Positions 43,489 to 53,700 of a stretch of 64,000 nt of DNA are shown here, piece after piece. The DNA lies in NCBI RefSeq assembly GCF_027244095.1, contig NC_069661.1:121399501-121463500 (forward strand), written 5' to 3'. The first letter of the stretch is position 1. Each line of letters opens with the position of its first letter. Below the pieces are notes generated by a model, which was given only the letters and a program-made list of their open reading frames with translations, ran no database searches and had not been told where the DNA came from. The position numbers and the translations under genes are program-made. The stretch is from Hemicordylus capensis. Its lineage: Eukaryota > Chordata > Lepidosauria > Squamata > Cordylidae.

Positions 43489-45359
43489 CATCAGCCATGC
43501 CATCAGCCTATGCAGAACCACCTTTTCTTGTTGTAATGGTAGTTACCATGTGCAAGATGGTCATCAGCACTGGCCCATAAAATGGCTGTTTTAACCATAG
43601 CTGAGAGAGGGGGCAGGGGGTGGGGTTGAAGAAGGGAATAGTTGTGTAGAGAAATTATACTCCAGAAGTTAATGAATAACCTAAATGCATCAAACATTTA
43701 ATTAACACTCGTATTGTGTTGTAAAAAAGTTTAATTCAAAAAGGTCAAGTCACAATATGTGCTTTGTAATCTAAATGTCAAAAGATACAATATATACTGT
43801 GATATTTAATGTCTAGGAGTATAAGAAGAACACAAAAATATTCCCAGACTTAAGTACACTAGAAAAGTTGTCAAAATAGCAAACACATCACACATTTAAA
43901 TTGGCAGATACATTACATACACACACATTCATCCCACATAAAATACAGTTTATTTCCCCCCACACTCAAGTAAAAGCAGTCTGATTGCTGTAATATGAAT
44001 GTTTGCTTAATAGAATCAATGTTGAGATTTAAACATAGTTTATGCATTGTGACCTTTTTTTTTTAAGTAAAAGACTAGGACCCCTAGTCCTATTAAGGAT
44101 CTATTTCTCATTCTCAATTACTAACCCCTTACATTGCTTACAAATGCACCCATAATCAGGCCTTTGTTAACTTCATTGATTCAGTAGCATCTGTGCAAGT
44201 CACCTTATTGTTAAGGTAAAATGGTTGGGAGGTTCTTTAGTGCAAACCACAGTGAAATGAAGTGTTCTTGCACAGCACCCATTCACTCTCAGCAGGATTT
44301 GCATTGAACTCTCTTGGTCGATTAACACACCAAATGCACAAACACATAATTTGCCTTTAAAACATGAAATCTGAAGGGATATTGGCAAGGTAAACCTGAT
44401 ATCCACTCATTTCCCTAAACAGGCTGAAGCACTGGTACATACATTGCCTGACCATAGTCCTTCCCAATGGGCCAAATGGTTCTGAAAGCCATCCCATATG
44501 AATACCTTTACATTGTAAGTTTGGCAGTAGCAGACCTTGGCTCCTTTAGACTGGAGCACAGTTGTCCACTAGGCTCAACACTGAAGAACCTTCAGCTTCC
44601 AAGAACTGTAGGTGGAAATACTAAATGTCTATGCTGCCAGCATACTTTTTCGGTTCTTTACTACCAGACCTGTCTTTATGCTGTACTGGAACTCTTCAGA
44701 CGTAGGACACAATTGTGTCATAAACTCCATCTTAAGTTGAAACCTCACAACCTGAACTCCTTTTCCCATTGGAAATAAATAATGTTATAAATGGGAGTTT
44801 GTTTCCTGAACCATGGTCAGGTCCCTTTCCCGACTTCTGCTGCTGTCAAAGTTGATGATGATGAGTTCCAGAGACAAGATGTGCAGATGTCTTGCAGGGA
44901 AATTGATAGGGAGAATCAGAAGGTGCTCACCCTTGCTACCTGATCCTTTCCTAGTCCCTTCCTGGCTCTTTTTCACTTTTCCATGGAAGGAAAGACGGCA
45001 ACCAGGTAGCTCATCTCCATTTCTTCCTCCGCCTGGGCAACAGTTAGGGCAGGATAGAGGGATGGGCAGGAAGCAGCATGTGGGCTGAAAATGGGCCAGG
45101 CTGCCTGCCTCTCGCTATTACAGCACAACTCCTGGAGGAAAAGAAGCAGAATTCTATGCTGCAGCAGTGGTGCTGGCAGAGTGTCCCTTGGACGGGCAAG
45201 TCAGCCAATCTCTCCACAGCTTCAGATGCTGCAGCAGCTGCCAGCATGACTACCCGTCTCAATGACAATGAGAGCCTAAACCGCCAATGTGAGCCTAAAA
45301 TTGCCAGTGCGGCAGCCAGATTGGTCTGGGGCAACCCGGAGAGACAGTAGCATGCCTGT
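43489..45359 (-). other. Repeat-poor stretch downstream of ZNF518B; possible distal 3' UTR
   Basis: 43,700-44,780 is A/T-rich, repeat-free and contains an AATAAA on the minus strand at 43,949-43,954. Mammalian ZNF518B has a long 3' UTR, so part of this could be transcribed, but the L2 at 45,360-45,893 would then lie inside the UTR. Not demonstrable from sequence alone. Confidence 0.3.
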
Positions 45360-45893
45360 TTTGAAACAGGTGCACTGATTGCTGATATGTTTCCAGGCAA
45401 AATACAAGTTAGTGCTAGTTATTACCTTTAAAGCCCTGAATGGCTTACGTCCAGGTTACCTTAGAGAGCGCCTTCTTCTGCATGATCTCCACCACACATT
45501 AAGGTCATCTGAAGAGGTCCGTCTCCAGTTATCCCCAGTACGTCTGGTGGCAACTCAGAGGCGGGCCTTCTCTGTTGCCACTCCTGGGCTGTGGAATGCA
45601 CTCCCTGCAGAAATCCGTAATTTGAATTCCTTATTGGCTTTCAGGAGAGCCCTCAAGACTTACCAGTTTGGCGTGGCCTTCCAGGGTTTTTAAATTGTTG
45701 TAAATGGTTTTAATGTTGTACCCTGGTTGTTTTTCAGGGGTTTTAAACTGCTTTGATTGTTTAATTGATGTTTTATGGTGTTTTATAATCTCTGTTTTAA
45801 CTGTTAATTGATTTTAATGGTTTTGTTTTAATTCTAAACCACCCTGAGCCATTTTGGAAGGGCGGTATAAAAATTGAATAAATAATAATAAAT
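45360..45893 (+). mobile_element. L2 LINE 3' end
   Basis: Encodes FKALNGLRPGYLRERLLLHD, FSVATPGLWNALPAEIRN and AFRRALKTYQF, the usual L2 C-terminus, then the TTTTAA-rich 3' UTR and 'aaccaccctgagccattttg' with (AATA)n. The coding piece is open for 104 codons. It is opposite in strand to the neighbouring ZNF518B. Confidence 0.88.
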
Positions 45894-46030
45894 TGTTGCC
45901 TCCTCCTCCAGCCCAAATCACAGCAGCTGTCTAGCAGAACATCCCACTCCCCATGGCAAGTGTTGTAAAGCGTTACAACAGTTGTAAATTTGGAACTCCT
46001 CCTCACTTGGATCATGTGCATTGTTGGTAG

Positions 46031-46036
46031 TTTATT
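46031..46036 (-). terminator. Candidate ZNF518B poly(A) signal
   Basis: AATAAA on the minus strand, about 240 bp downstream of the stop codon. A proximal site here would give a short 3' UTR. A second AATAAA at 43,949-43,954 could serve a long form. Confidence 0.4.
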
Positions 46037-46276
46037 TCAAATATCACAGGACTACTTACTATGGCACTGACACACTTCTACTGTCAAAATTAGCCTCATA
46101 CTAGAACAACCACCTACCTCCTTTCTAAGTCTACCATACTGACTTAACACCAACAGAATTACAGTACACAGGACTCCGACATAGCTCTACTAGGTTGGTG
46201 TACTAAATCACTCTCTGCTCTATTTTTTAAAAAAACAGGGAACAGTAATCAGAATGTATAACACAGAGACGGTTTC

Positions 46277-49200
46277 TCATTTGTCACTTTCGAGTGAAAA
46301 AGAAAGAACTTCCCACCCTCTCGTGGCTTCCATGAAATGCTTCTGTCCGTGACTTATCCATTCTTCTTGGTCAACATACATCCTCCCACAAAACCAACAT
46401 TTAAAAGTTTGTTTTGATGCTTCTTCCAGTGATGAATTCACCACTTTGTAGTTATTTTTGTTAATCTTCTTTAGCTTCATTTTTAATGTGTCCAGTTTTT
46501 TAATCTGAGTTGCTTTCTCAAAGTTCTGAAATGTCAGTCTTTTATGATACCGTTTCACACCAAGACAGCTAATAGTTCTTTCCGATAAGACTGCTTTCAG
46601 GACATTGCCTTTATACCTATTAATAACCTTCATTACATTAATTATTTCTGGGGAATCAACATCAGGATGGTTTAAGACAACTACAGGCTGGTTACGATGA
46701 GGGCACTTTATCAACTGATCATTTTTAAATGGTATGAGCCTGAGGTGTCTTGCTAGGATGGGCACTATCTTAAGGAAACAATCCTCTTGAGGATTTGATC
46801 TCTTTTTGGACGAATCCCCTTTAGCAGTTAATTGCTTACCTTTGTTTTTTGTCTCTTCACCCTTCATGACCCCTTTATTTGGCTTATGTAAGACATTACC
46901 TTTGGGGTATGGTAGCGCTCTATTCTGCTGGCAACTACTTTTCATAATATACTGTCCTTTTGTTCTGTCCATCTGTGCATTTTGATTTCTGAAAGTCTCA
47001 TCAACATTGTTCTCAGTAGGCAAAGAAGACGGATCTTGACCAAGTTTTGCAGAAGCACAGCAAGGAACTGGTCTTGGAAGAAACTTGTTACAATGTGGGG
47101 ATAGCAACATTTGATCCCTTTTTTCTTCTCCAGTTGGGCCCTCAGTGCTAGTGCGTTCTAGCACTCTCAGAACAGTCCCTTGAGGAATGAACACTGGAGA
47201 AACAACGTGCATTGTATTAGTCACCCTGGTTTTAGTTGTAGCTCTTGGAATTTCTGATGGTTGCATTTGTTCTTGTTTACTAGAATGTTCATTAGGAGGA
47301 TTGGTATAATTTGGTCTTACGGGAGAAGGGACAGACTCTTGTTCTGATGCAGTAGCCAAGCCATTTCTTTCATGTTTTCCAGAAGTTTCTGAAGATGAGA
47401 GCATCTTCTCTTTAGAAGCATTATTTTTACCATGCCTTAACGAAGCAGCTAACTGAGATTTCGTGCTTGACTCAGCTGCAGCCATCAGCTGAGCAATCTT
47501 TCTACACAACAACGATGTGGATCTTTTCTTGTGTGATGTATCATCCCACTTGATGCCTTCTGGGATGTTTACAGCACCAGAGCTAAGGGAAAATACAGAT
47601 GAGATCACTGGACCCTCTAAAGAGCTATCTTCATTTTTTACATTCTGTAACTCCAAAGAATCAGTACAAGCATTATCTTCCTTACATTTTGTGTTCTTTC
47701 TATTTACATTTCTTGCTTCCAAGACATTTCTTGAACTATCCACATTTGCAGTCTTATTCTGCTGTAACTCCTCAGTGCTTTCAGAAGGGTAAGACAAATT
47801 GGAATCAAATAAACGTGCTTTCGTGGCTGTTAACTCATCCATATGTTCTCTTTCAGTGTCACTTAAAGTGAGGCACTTTGTATCACATACAGAAGGCAGT
47901 ATACTATTGTTTTTCTGAATGGAATCCAAACCACCATTTGGGGGCTCATTTTTGTCTTCAGAAAAGGTTGAAGACAAGCACCTGGGTGCATCCAAATTAC
48001 TGTTTCCATGTCTGTTTTTTGCACATTTCTCCCTTTGAAAGGATTCTGGACACTTTATTTCATCCGGTGAAATCTCTCCTGCAGTGGATATAAAATTATT
48101 TTCTCTCTCTGCATTTTCTTTACAAATAACATTTTCCCTGTATTGGCTTTTCAAGCTGCAATTCAAAGTTGTAGAAATAGAGGAACTTGGACATTCAGCA
48201 TTCATGTAGTATTTATCTAAAACACAAGACTCATCAAGAGTCGGTAACATGTGTCCATCTATTGTCAGTTCTTGTTCGGTACACCAGTTTGCAGATTCTG
48301 CTTGTTTAGACTTCGCCAGTCTGGAGGCAGTTTCACCCAAAGGAATGAGTTTAAGAATCAACTGCTGTACACCATTAACCTTTTTAATGTCTATGATCTC
48401 TGCCAAACAGTTAGGTGGAGCGACAAATGTGGCTGGTGCAACCACTGTTAATGGCATTTCGGGCATGACAGGCCCTTTTTGGGGAGAATAAACTTCAACT
48501 TCAACAACTGCATTTTCATTTCTGACATCAGATGGTTCAAGTATGTTTTTGTCTTGCATGCATGCTGCTCCTCTCCTGTTTGCTGCATCACCTGATGAAC
48601 AAGCAACTTCCAATATTTCATCTTGCATTTCATTAATCCCCATATTTAAAGATGTATTTGAAGATTCATTTTGGAGTGGGCCTTCCTGGGCAAGTCTAAT
48701 CTTTTCAGTACATTGCTTTGGCAAACAATTTCTTTTTTGCACAGCTTTTGCAACACTGAGCTTGACCTGCTTATCTGCAACTGTTCCATGTAATCTCCTT
48801 GTATGTTTGACTACATAATCATGTCTAACAGCTCCATAGTCGCAGTATTTGCACTGGTATGGAAATGTTCCAGTATGTTTCACCAAATGTCGTTGGAATT
48901 CTCCTTTGGTGTAAGACACACAGCTGCAGTAGGAACAAACAAATCTGATCTCTTCATGCTGAGCTATGTGCCTCTTATGCTGCAGAGGATCCTTTGTGGA
49001 AAATCGACACTTGTCACAGTAATATTTGTCTGGCTGAAAGTTTTTTACTTTGAATGTTCTTAGAGTTTTAAAAGAGGTTGTTTTCTTGCTGTTTTCCATG
49101 TTATACACACTGTGATCAGTCACAAAATTGACAATTGATGGCACACTCAGCACACACTTGCTACACATAGAGTGAGTATCTTCACCCTGTTGACATTTCA

Positions 49201-49426
49201 GTTTCTGCAATTCCACCATAGATGTCTCTTGCCCACATCTGCATTTAATACACCTTATCAGATGAGATTTGATTTCTTCAGTCTTTTGATTTCCATCACT
49301 TGCTTTTGTTGAAATTGCTTTATCAACACTTGCTTGCTTTGGTGATGCAGTCAATGAGCTGTATCCCTTGCTTGCTTTGCTGGCATATACCGTTGGTATG
49401 ATCTCCCTCATTTTCTTCAGCTGCAT
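46277..49426 (-). CDS. ZNF518B: Zinc finger protein 518B, complete single-exon coding sequence
   Basis: A 1,049-codon open frame ending in TGA, close to the roughly 1,070 residues of human ZNF518B. Three C2H2 fingers cluster near the N-terminus (C137/C140/H153/H157, C164/C167/H180/H184, C192/C195/H208/H213) and a fourth lies at the C-terminus (C1010/C1013/H1026/H1030). Other conserved blocks are MPLTVVAPATFVAPPNCLAE (about 325), GPVISSVFSLSSG (about 605), and QLIKCPHRNQPVVVLNHPDV with NVMKVINRYKGNVLKAVLSE (about 905-960). The C-terminal match and these blocks separate it from ZNF518A. From the literature, ZNF518B binds G9a/EHMT2 and PRC2 and promotes G9a-dependent H3K9 dimethylation; it is nuclear. 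The human protein's first residues align with Met6 here (49,411, A at -3), so translation may start there. The long middle is low in order and fast-evolving. No stop or frameshift is present. Neighbouring repeats have not entered the exon. Confidence 0.95.
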   Translation of the reverse strand: MQLKKMREIIPTVYASKASKGYSSLTASPKQASVDKAISTKASDGNQKTEEIKSHLIRCIKCRCGQETSMVELQKLKCQQGEDTHSMCSKCVLSVPSIVNFVTDHSVYNMENSKKTTSFKTLRTFKVKNFQPDKYYCDKCRFSTKDPLQHKRHIAQHEEIRFVCSYCSCVSYTKGEFQRHLVKHTGTFPYQCKYCDYGAVRHDYVVKHTRRLHGTVADKQVKLSVAKAVQKRNCLPKQCTEKIRLAQEGPLQNESSNTSLNMGINEMQDEILEVACSSGDAANRRGAACMQDKNILEPSDVRNENAVVEVEVYSPQKGPVMPEMPLTVVAPATFVAPPNCLAEIIDIKKVNGVQQLILKLIPLGETASRLAKSKQAESANWCTEQELTIDGHMLPTLDESCVLDKYYMNAECPSSSISTTLNCSLKSQYRENVICKENAERENNFISTAGEISPDEIKCPESFQREKCAKNRHGNSNLDAPRCLSSTFSEDKNEPPNGGLDSIQKNNSILPSVCDTKCLTLSDTEREHMDELTATKARLFDSNLSYPSESTEELQQNKTANVDSSRNVLEARNVNRKNTKCKEDNACTDSLELQNVKNEDSSLEGPVISSVFSLSSGAVNIPEGIKWDDTSHKKRSTSLLCRKIAQLMAAAESSTKSQLAASLRHGKNNASKEKMLSSSETSGKHERNGLATASEQESVPSPVRPNYTNPPNEHSSKQEQMQPSEIPRATTKTRVTNTMHVVSPVFIPQGTVLRVLERTSTEGPTGEEKRDQMLLSPHCNKFLPRPVPCCASAKLGQDPSSLPTENNVDETFRNQNAQMDRTKGQYIMKSSCQQNRALPYPKGNVLHKPNKGVMKGEETKNKGKQLTAKGDSSKKRSNPQEDCFLKIVPILARHLRLIPFKNDQLIKCPHRNQPVVVLNHPDVDSPEIINVMKVINRYKGNVLKAVLSERTISCLGVKRYHKRLTFQNFEKATQIKKLDTLKMKLKKINKNNYKVVNSSLEEASKQTFKCWFCGRMYVDQEEWISHGQKHFMEATRGWEVLSFSLESDK

Positions 49427-49497
49427 TTCAGAGAGTGATCTTGCACCAATTAAGCAGTAGCAGATACCACAGATGTATGTTGTTCAGTGCAAAGCTG
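49427..49497 (-). other. ZNF518B: ZNF518B 5' UTR part of the coding exon, with tandem splice acceptor
   Basis: On the minus strand a pyrimidine tract (ctatttttcttcatttg) is followed by CAGCAG at 49,500-49,495. That is a NAGNAG acceptor, so the exon can begin at 49,497 or 49,494. About 70 nt of 5' UTR separate it from the first ATG. Confidence 0.75.
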
Positions 49498-49765
49498 CTG
49501 CAAATGAAGAAAAATAGTCTCAGGGTTAGCAAACTCATTATTTTAAATATTTGGGCTCAACACACCCAAACTGCAATACTAATATTTCACTCCTAAACAC
49601 TCTATGTGGAATAAGTCCCAAGGATTTCAACAGAATTTTCCTAAGTAAGTGTCTGTGGATCACTGTCTACAATTATTTTAGACTAAAATATGGTTCTTTA
49701 CCAAGATTGTAAGAAAATGAGAGGGAAATAAATAGAAACTGAAATATACTTTTAATATCAGTAAA

Positions 49766-49952
49766 GTAAAAGGTAAAGTATGCCATCGAGTCAGTCTCGA
49801 CTCCTGGAGCCCACAGAGTCCTCCGGTTGGTAGAATACAGGCGGGATTCACCATTGCCTCCTCCCGTGCAGGATGAGATGATGCCTTTCAGCATCTTCCT
49901 ATATCGCTGCTGTCCAATATAGGTGTTCCCCATAGTCTGGGAAACATACCTC
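49766..49952 (-). mobile_element. Sauria-type SINE, head-truncated
   Basis: Tail 'gtcgagactgactcgatggc' (minus strand) and body 'gagatgatgcctttcagcat' match 22,077-22,340. The tRNA-like head is missing. It lies in the ZNF518B 5' intron, in sense orientation. Confidence 0.8.
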
Positions 49953-50299
49953 TGTACCAATAATAAACAAACGAACAAAAAGATCAAATGTCATTAATTT
50001 ATATATTCTCATTCTAACAATGTCATACAGATTAATATTAATCTATCTCTACCTCTGTATATCTATATGTAGTACAATTTCCCACTATTTGCTTTTATAA
50101 ACGTCTACACTTAGTCAGAATACCTATTGCAGGTGGCCCTCATCACCGCAGTCCTGGCACCTGTGGTTTCGTGTATCTGCAGTTAGGCCATGTGCACCCA
50201 GCCATGTTATCCATGGACTGAAAAAGTTAAAATCCCACAGTTCCTAGGTGACCGGAAATGACCTCTGAGATCATTTCTGGCCACCACTTTGTTGATCAG

Positions 50300-50405
50300 A
50301 GCCATTTAATATAATTTTAATTAATTAATTAATTAATTAATTAATTAATTTAGCAATCAATCAAATTTATACCCCGCCCAAACTTACGTCTCTGGGCGGC
50401 CAATT
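50300..50405 (-). mobile_element. L2 3' tail with (AATT)n
   Basis: Eight to nine AATT units followed by 'accccgcccaaacttacgtc' and 'tctgggcggcc', the antisense of an L2 end. Confidence 0.7.
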
Positions 50406-50519
50406 TGACTATCTATACCAGTAACCAAATTTTTAAAAGATCTAAGGTTATTAATTTATATATTATTTCAAGTTTAATTATACAGCCCATTCCCATGCAC
50501 ATTTACCTGGAAGCAAACC

Positions 50520-51450
50520 CAAACTATATCAGTGAGTATTCTCAGCACAGATGTACAGCCACACCGATCCTTTGAGCAGGGCACCTGTCCTCAGCCCCGT
50601 GTTCTCAGGCCCTGCACACACACACTCTCCTGCCCGCCCTTGCCCTCGCAGTCTAGCAGCAGCAGAGCATCTGCGGCGTGGAGGCGGCGTGCAGCCAGCA
50701 GGCCTCATGCGGGCTGCACATGCGTTCTCTCCTTCTCCTCCCACCTGCGGCTACGTACACTATCTCCTTTGACTCTGTTCCCCAAGCGGTTGCCGCTTGG
50801 AAGAGGCGTGTGAGGGCCGAGCCTCAGAGGAACCCTGAGCACTCTTTTCTCCAGAAGAGGGTACTGAAAGTTCCTGAAAGTTCTGGTCTGGCCCGCACAC
50901 CTCCTTCAAGTAGCAGCTGCACTCACACTGCTGGGCGCTGGACAATGAGCAGTGGTTGGGGTGGGCAGGAAAGGGCACACACAGGGCCTGGTGGACCCCA
51001 CCCCAAGACCCTGTCCCCTGAGTGGCTGCCACTTGGAGGGGGCATGCAGGGGGGCATGCAGGCCAGGCCAGGACTCGGAGCCGAGAGGCTGCCTGTAGAA
51101 GTGGTGGCAAGTAGCACAGGTGTGCACTCCCCAGCGCCCTCCTGGTGCCCTCCAGCCTGCTACCTGCTGTGGCCAGGAGGGTGCCTGGGTGGCGGGCACC
51201 TGGGCAAGAAAACAGGGGCAGGTCGGGGGCACCCAGGTGGGCTTCACCTGGGGTACCCCTGATCCTTGAGCTGGCCCTGGAGAGGAGTCTGCTCCCTCAG
51301 CTACTATCCTCCACAACCACCTCTGCATGAGGCCCCACACATGCTGATTCATTCCCTGCCTCATGCCCCCATAAGGACAGCCCTGCATGATGGTATCCAG
51401 CTGCGTAGCTCTGAAGATATCTGCAGTATTGTCAGGGCCAGCCACCTATT
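50520..51450. other. GC-rich, internally repetitive intron sequence
   Basis: Contains related stretches 'gttccccaagcggttgccgc' (50,778) and 'gtcccctgagtggctgccac' (51,012). Open frames up to 194 residues on either strand are composition artefacts: none has a domain, and they overlap each other. Confidence 0.5.
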
Positions 51451-52195
51451 AAAGAGCTAAGCGCCCTCCTAGGGCGCAAAGCTCACAGGGGCAGCATCAG
51501 CCTAGGTCACATGGGTCCCAGGGTTGTTGCCCTCCTCCACCCCATCCCTGCAGCCCCACCACTCTCTCCACACAACCCCCGACTCGCAGCCACAGCAGGC
51601 AGGAGGGTACACCCCGTGCGAGGAGAACGTGACGGCGGTGAGGAGGGTAGGTGAGCAGGTGAGTGTTCCCCGTCACTTACCTTGCCGCTTCCTCAACCGC
51701 ACAGCAGTAGCATGTGGGCACCTCTGGGGGAAGCAGCGAGAAGCACCTTTAAGGGTAAATTAATAGGTGCTTACCTCTGCTCTGGCTGCACCTGAAAACT
51801 GCTTGGAGCAGCAGTGTGCCACCCAGCACCCCCTGTGATGGGGAGATCACCTCCACCACTCACCTGACCAGCGGCAGGGGATCGGCTCCACTGAGGCAAG
51901 CTTTGAGCCCTCCGAGAAGCGTTCAGCTGCAGCCAGAGTGAAGGTAAGCACCTATTAATTTACCCTTAAAGGTGCCTCCTCACTGCCCCCACCCATGGTG
52001 CCCACACCAGCCACTACTGGGTAGAGGCAGTGGCAAGGAGGGCAGGAATGTGCTCCCCATCACCTAGCTGACACCAACTCTCCTGCCCGCTATGGCCGGG
52101 AAAGTGCCTGGGGAAGGGAATGGTGCAGTTGGAGGCACCCAGGTGGGCTTCACCTGGAGTGCTCCTGAACCTTGGGTCAGAGGAGACTCCGCCCG
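51195..52195. repeat. Direct duplication, two copies of about 110 bp
   Basis: 'cacccaggtgggcttcacct' occurs at about 51,230 and about 52,137, each preceded by a related '(g)ctgtggccagg/ctatggccggg' stretch and followed by 'cccctgatccttgagc' or 'ctcctgaaccttggg'. Probably two copies of one repeat. Confidence 0.65.
51680..52045. mobile_element. Foldback element with perfect 33-bp core arms
   Basis: 51,744-51,776 and 51,942-51,974 are exact reverse complements over 33 bp (core word CACCTATTAATTTACCC). Weaker pairing extends the arms to about 100-120 bp on each side, including 'tctggctgcacctga' and its inverse. No coding frame. Confidence 0.8.
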
Positions 52196-52204
52196 CCCAC
52201 CCAC

Positions 52205-52790
52205 CAGGGGCGGAGCCACCATTGGGCCAACGGGTTCAGAGAACCCGGGCCAGTGGCCAATCTGGGGCTGCGAGAGCGGCCCCGACACGCCCCCAGCATC
52301 TGATGTCAGACGCGGGGTCAGTAGTTTAGCTCCTGAGCGGGGGCCACGCTGCATTCGCAGGGCCAGCCAGAAGCGGCTCTTCCCTGCAAAGGCAGGGAAG
52401 AATCGCTCCTGGCTGCTCGCTGCAAATGCAGTGCCAGCCTAACTAGCTCCTGAAGGGGCTGCGCGGCCCCTTCAGGAGCTAAGACTGGTGCTGCGTTCGC
52501 AACGCAGCACAGGAGTGGCTCTTCCCTGCAGGGAAGAGCCGCTCCTGGGCCGCGCTGCAAACGCAGCGCCAGCCTTTGTCTAACTGCCGAAGGGGCCACG
52601 CGGCCCCTTCAGCAGTTAAGCTGCTTCTCAACTCCTGAACGGAGCCTCAAGGCTCTGTTCGGGAGCCAGACCACGCCCCCCGCATTTGACGTCAGATGCA
52701 GTGGCATGGCTATCCCCTGCGTCTGACGTCAGACGTCAGGGTGCCTGCCGCGGCCACACATGGGCCACCGGCGGGCTGGCTACGCCTCTG
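52205..52790. mobile_element. hAT-like MITE, CAGGGGCGKAGCCA termini, GC-rich copy
   Basis: A 586-bp element, left end CAGGGGCGGAGCCACC, right end (reverse complement) CAGAGGCGTAGCCAGCC. It is flanked by a perfect 8-bp repeat, CCACCCAC (52,197-52,204 and 52,791-52,798), although the flank is itself CCCA-rich. The interior has repeated palindromes: 'gctcctgaaggggctgcgcg' is inverted soon after, and 'ggctcttccctgca' recurs. It lies in the ZNF518B 5' intron. Confidence 0.75.
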
Positions 52791-53149
52791 CCACCCACCC
52801 ACCCATCTGTGGCTGCATGCACTTTCTCGCTGTCCCCCAAACGGATGCCCTACCATCACCTGTCCTGCGGAGACATGCCCCAGCGGGTTGCACATGCACT
52901 CTCCCTCAAACCAACTCCCATGAGTTGGTTAATTGAATGCAAATTAATGCTAATTCACCCCCAGCCAGCCCCTTACCTCCCTGGGGACAGACCTGTGTAA
53001 AGGTCTGAGCTCGAAGTGACCTGCAAGCAATAGTACATAAAGCAAGACATCTCTAAGTGCCTAAGCATTGCAAAACACACGTGCATCCCTCCTTCCTGAA
53101 CTCCTCTTTTCTGTCTTGCTCATATTTGCCTTTCTTCAAGGAGAGGGGA

Positions 53150-53700
53150 CGTTTACTTTTTGGTGGGGAAGGTCATCCTTGCAGATCCCCGCAACGCTCA
53201 GAGCGGCCAGGAGATGGCAGCACAAAATGCACCCCCACCCCCCTCCCCAAGTCGCTGCTTTTGCCAGATGTTGCTGAAGCTTTGCACTCTGCCGCTATGT
53301 AGCGCGGTGAAGAAAAAGGAGAAAGGGGGACGCGGTACGCCCGGACAGACGGGGAATAGGCAGAATAAGCCAGAGGGAAGACTACCAAAGCAGAGCTCCC
53401 TCCCTCAAAGAGAGAGTAGCGTAAACCCGCTCAGAGGAGCTCTAGCTGCATCGACCATCAAGTAGGAGCAGCTTCGCTACAGCTAGCCGATACTTACCCG
53501 CAGGCACAAGAGGAGCCGCCCAGCCAGACAGCGCCGCGCGTCTTGATACTGCTCCTCAACAATGACGGAACTGACCTCAGCTCCGTCCCATTGGTTACCG
53601 CCGCTGCCTGGAGCTCCTCCGCCATCCCCGAGGCGCGTGCGCGCCAGGACGAAGGAGACAGACGGACGGAGTAGAGCTCTACTGTATGCGTGGCTTGCAA
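53150..53700 (-). promoter_or_regulatory. ZNF518B: CpG-rich promoter and non-coding exon 1 of ZNF518B
   Basis: The most CpG-rich stretch of non-repeat DNA in the window. On the minus strand it has a CCAAT box (53,594-53,590), an NRF1-like GCGCACGCGC at about 53,643-53,633, a CRE-like CCGTCA at about 53,568, and no TATA box. Transcription probably starts around 53,560-53,600 and exon 1 ends at the donor at 53,498. No divergent gene was found on the other side. Confidence 0.65.
53492..53498 (-). promoter_or_regulatory. ZNF518B: ZNF518B exon 1 splice donor
   Basis: On the minus strand GCGG|GTAAGTATC, a very strong donor (extended GTAAGT). Exon 1 ends at 53,498. It pairs naturally with the acceptor at 49,498. 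Confidence 0.7.

Larger units (their letters stand above)
49498..53497 (-). other. ZNF518B: ZNF518B 5'-UTR intron
   Basis: Inferred from the GTAAGT donor at 53,497-53,492 and the acceptor at 49,499-49,498, about 4.0 kb. It contains a Sauria SINE, an L2 tail, GC-rich duplicated blocks, a foldback and a hAT-like MITE. Further small non-coding exons inside cannot be excluded. Confidence 0.65.

Noticed and set aside
47517-49063. Plus-strand open frames opposite ZNF518B
   Set aside because: Antisense shadows of the real coding sequence.
50678-51445. Overlapping open frames of 179 and 194 residues on opposite strands
   Set aside because: High GC lowers stop frequency; no domain, and the region lies in the ZNF518B 5' intron.
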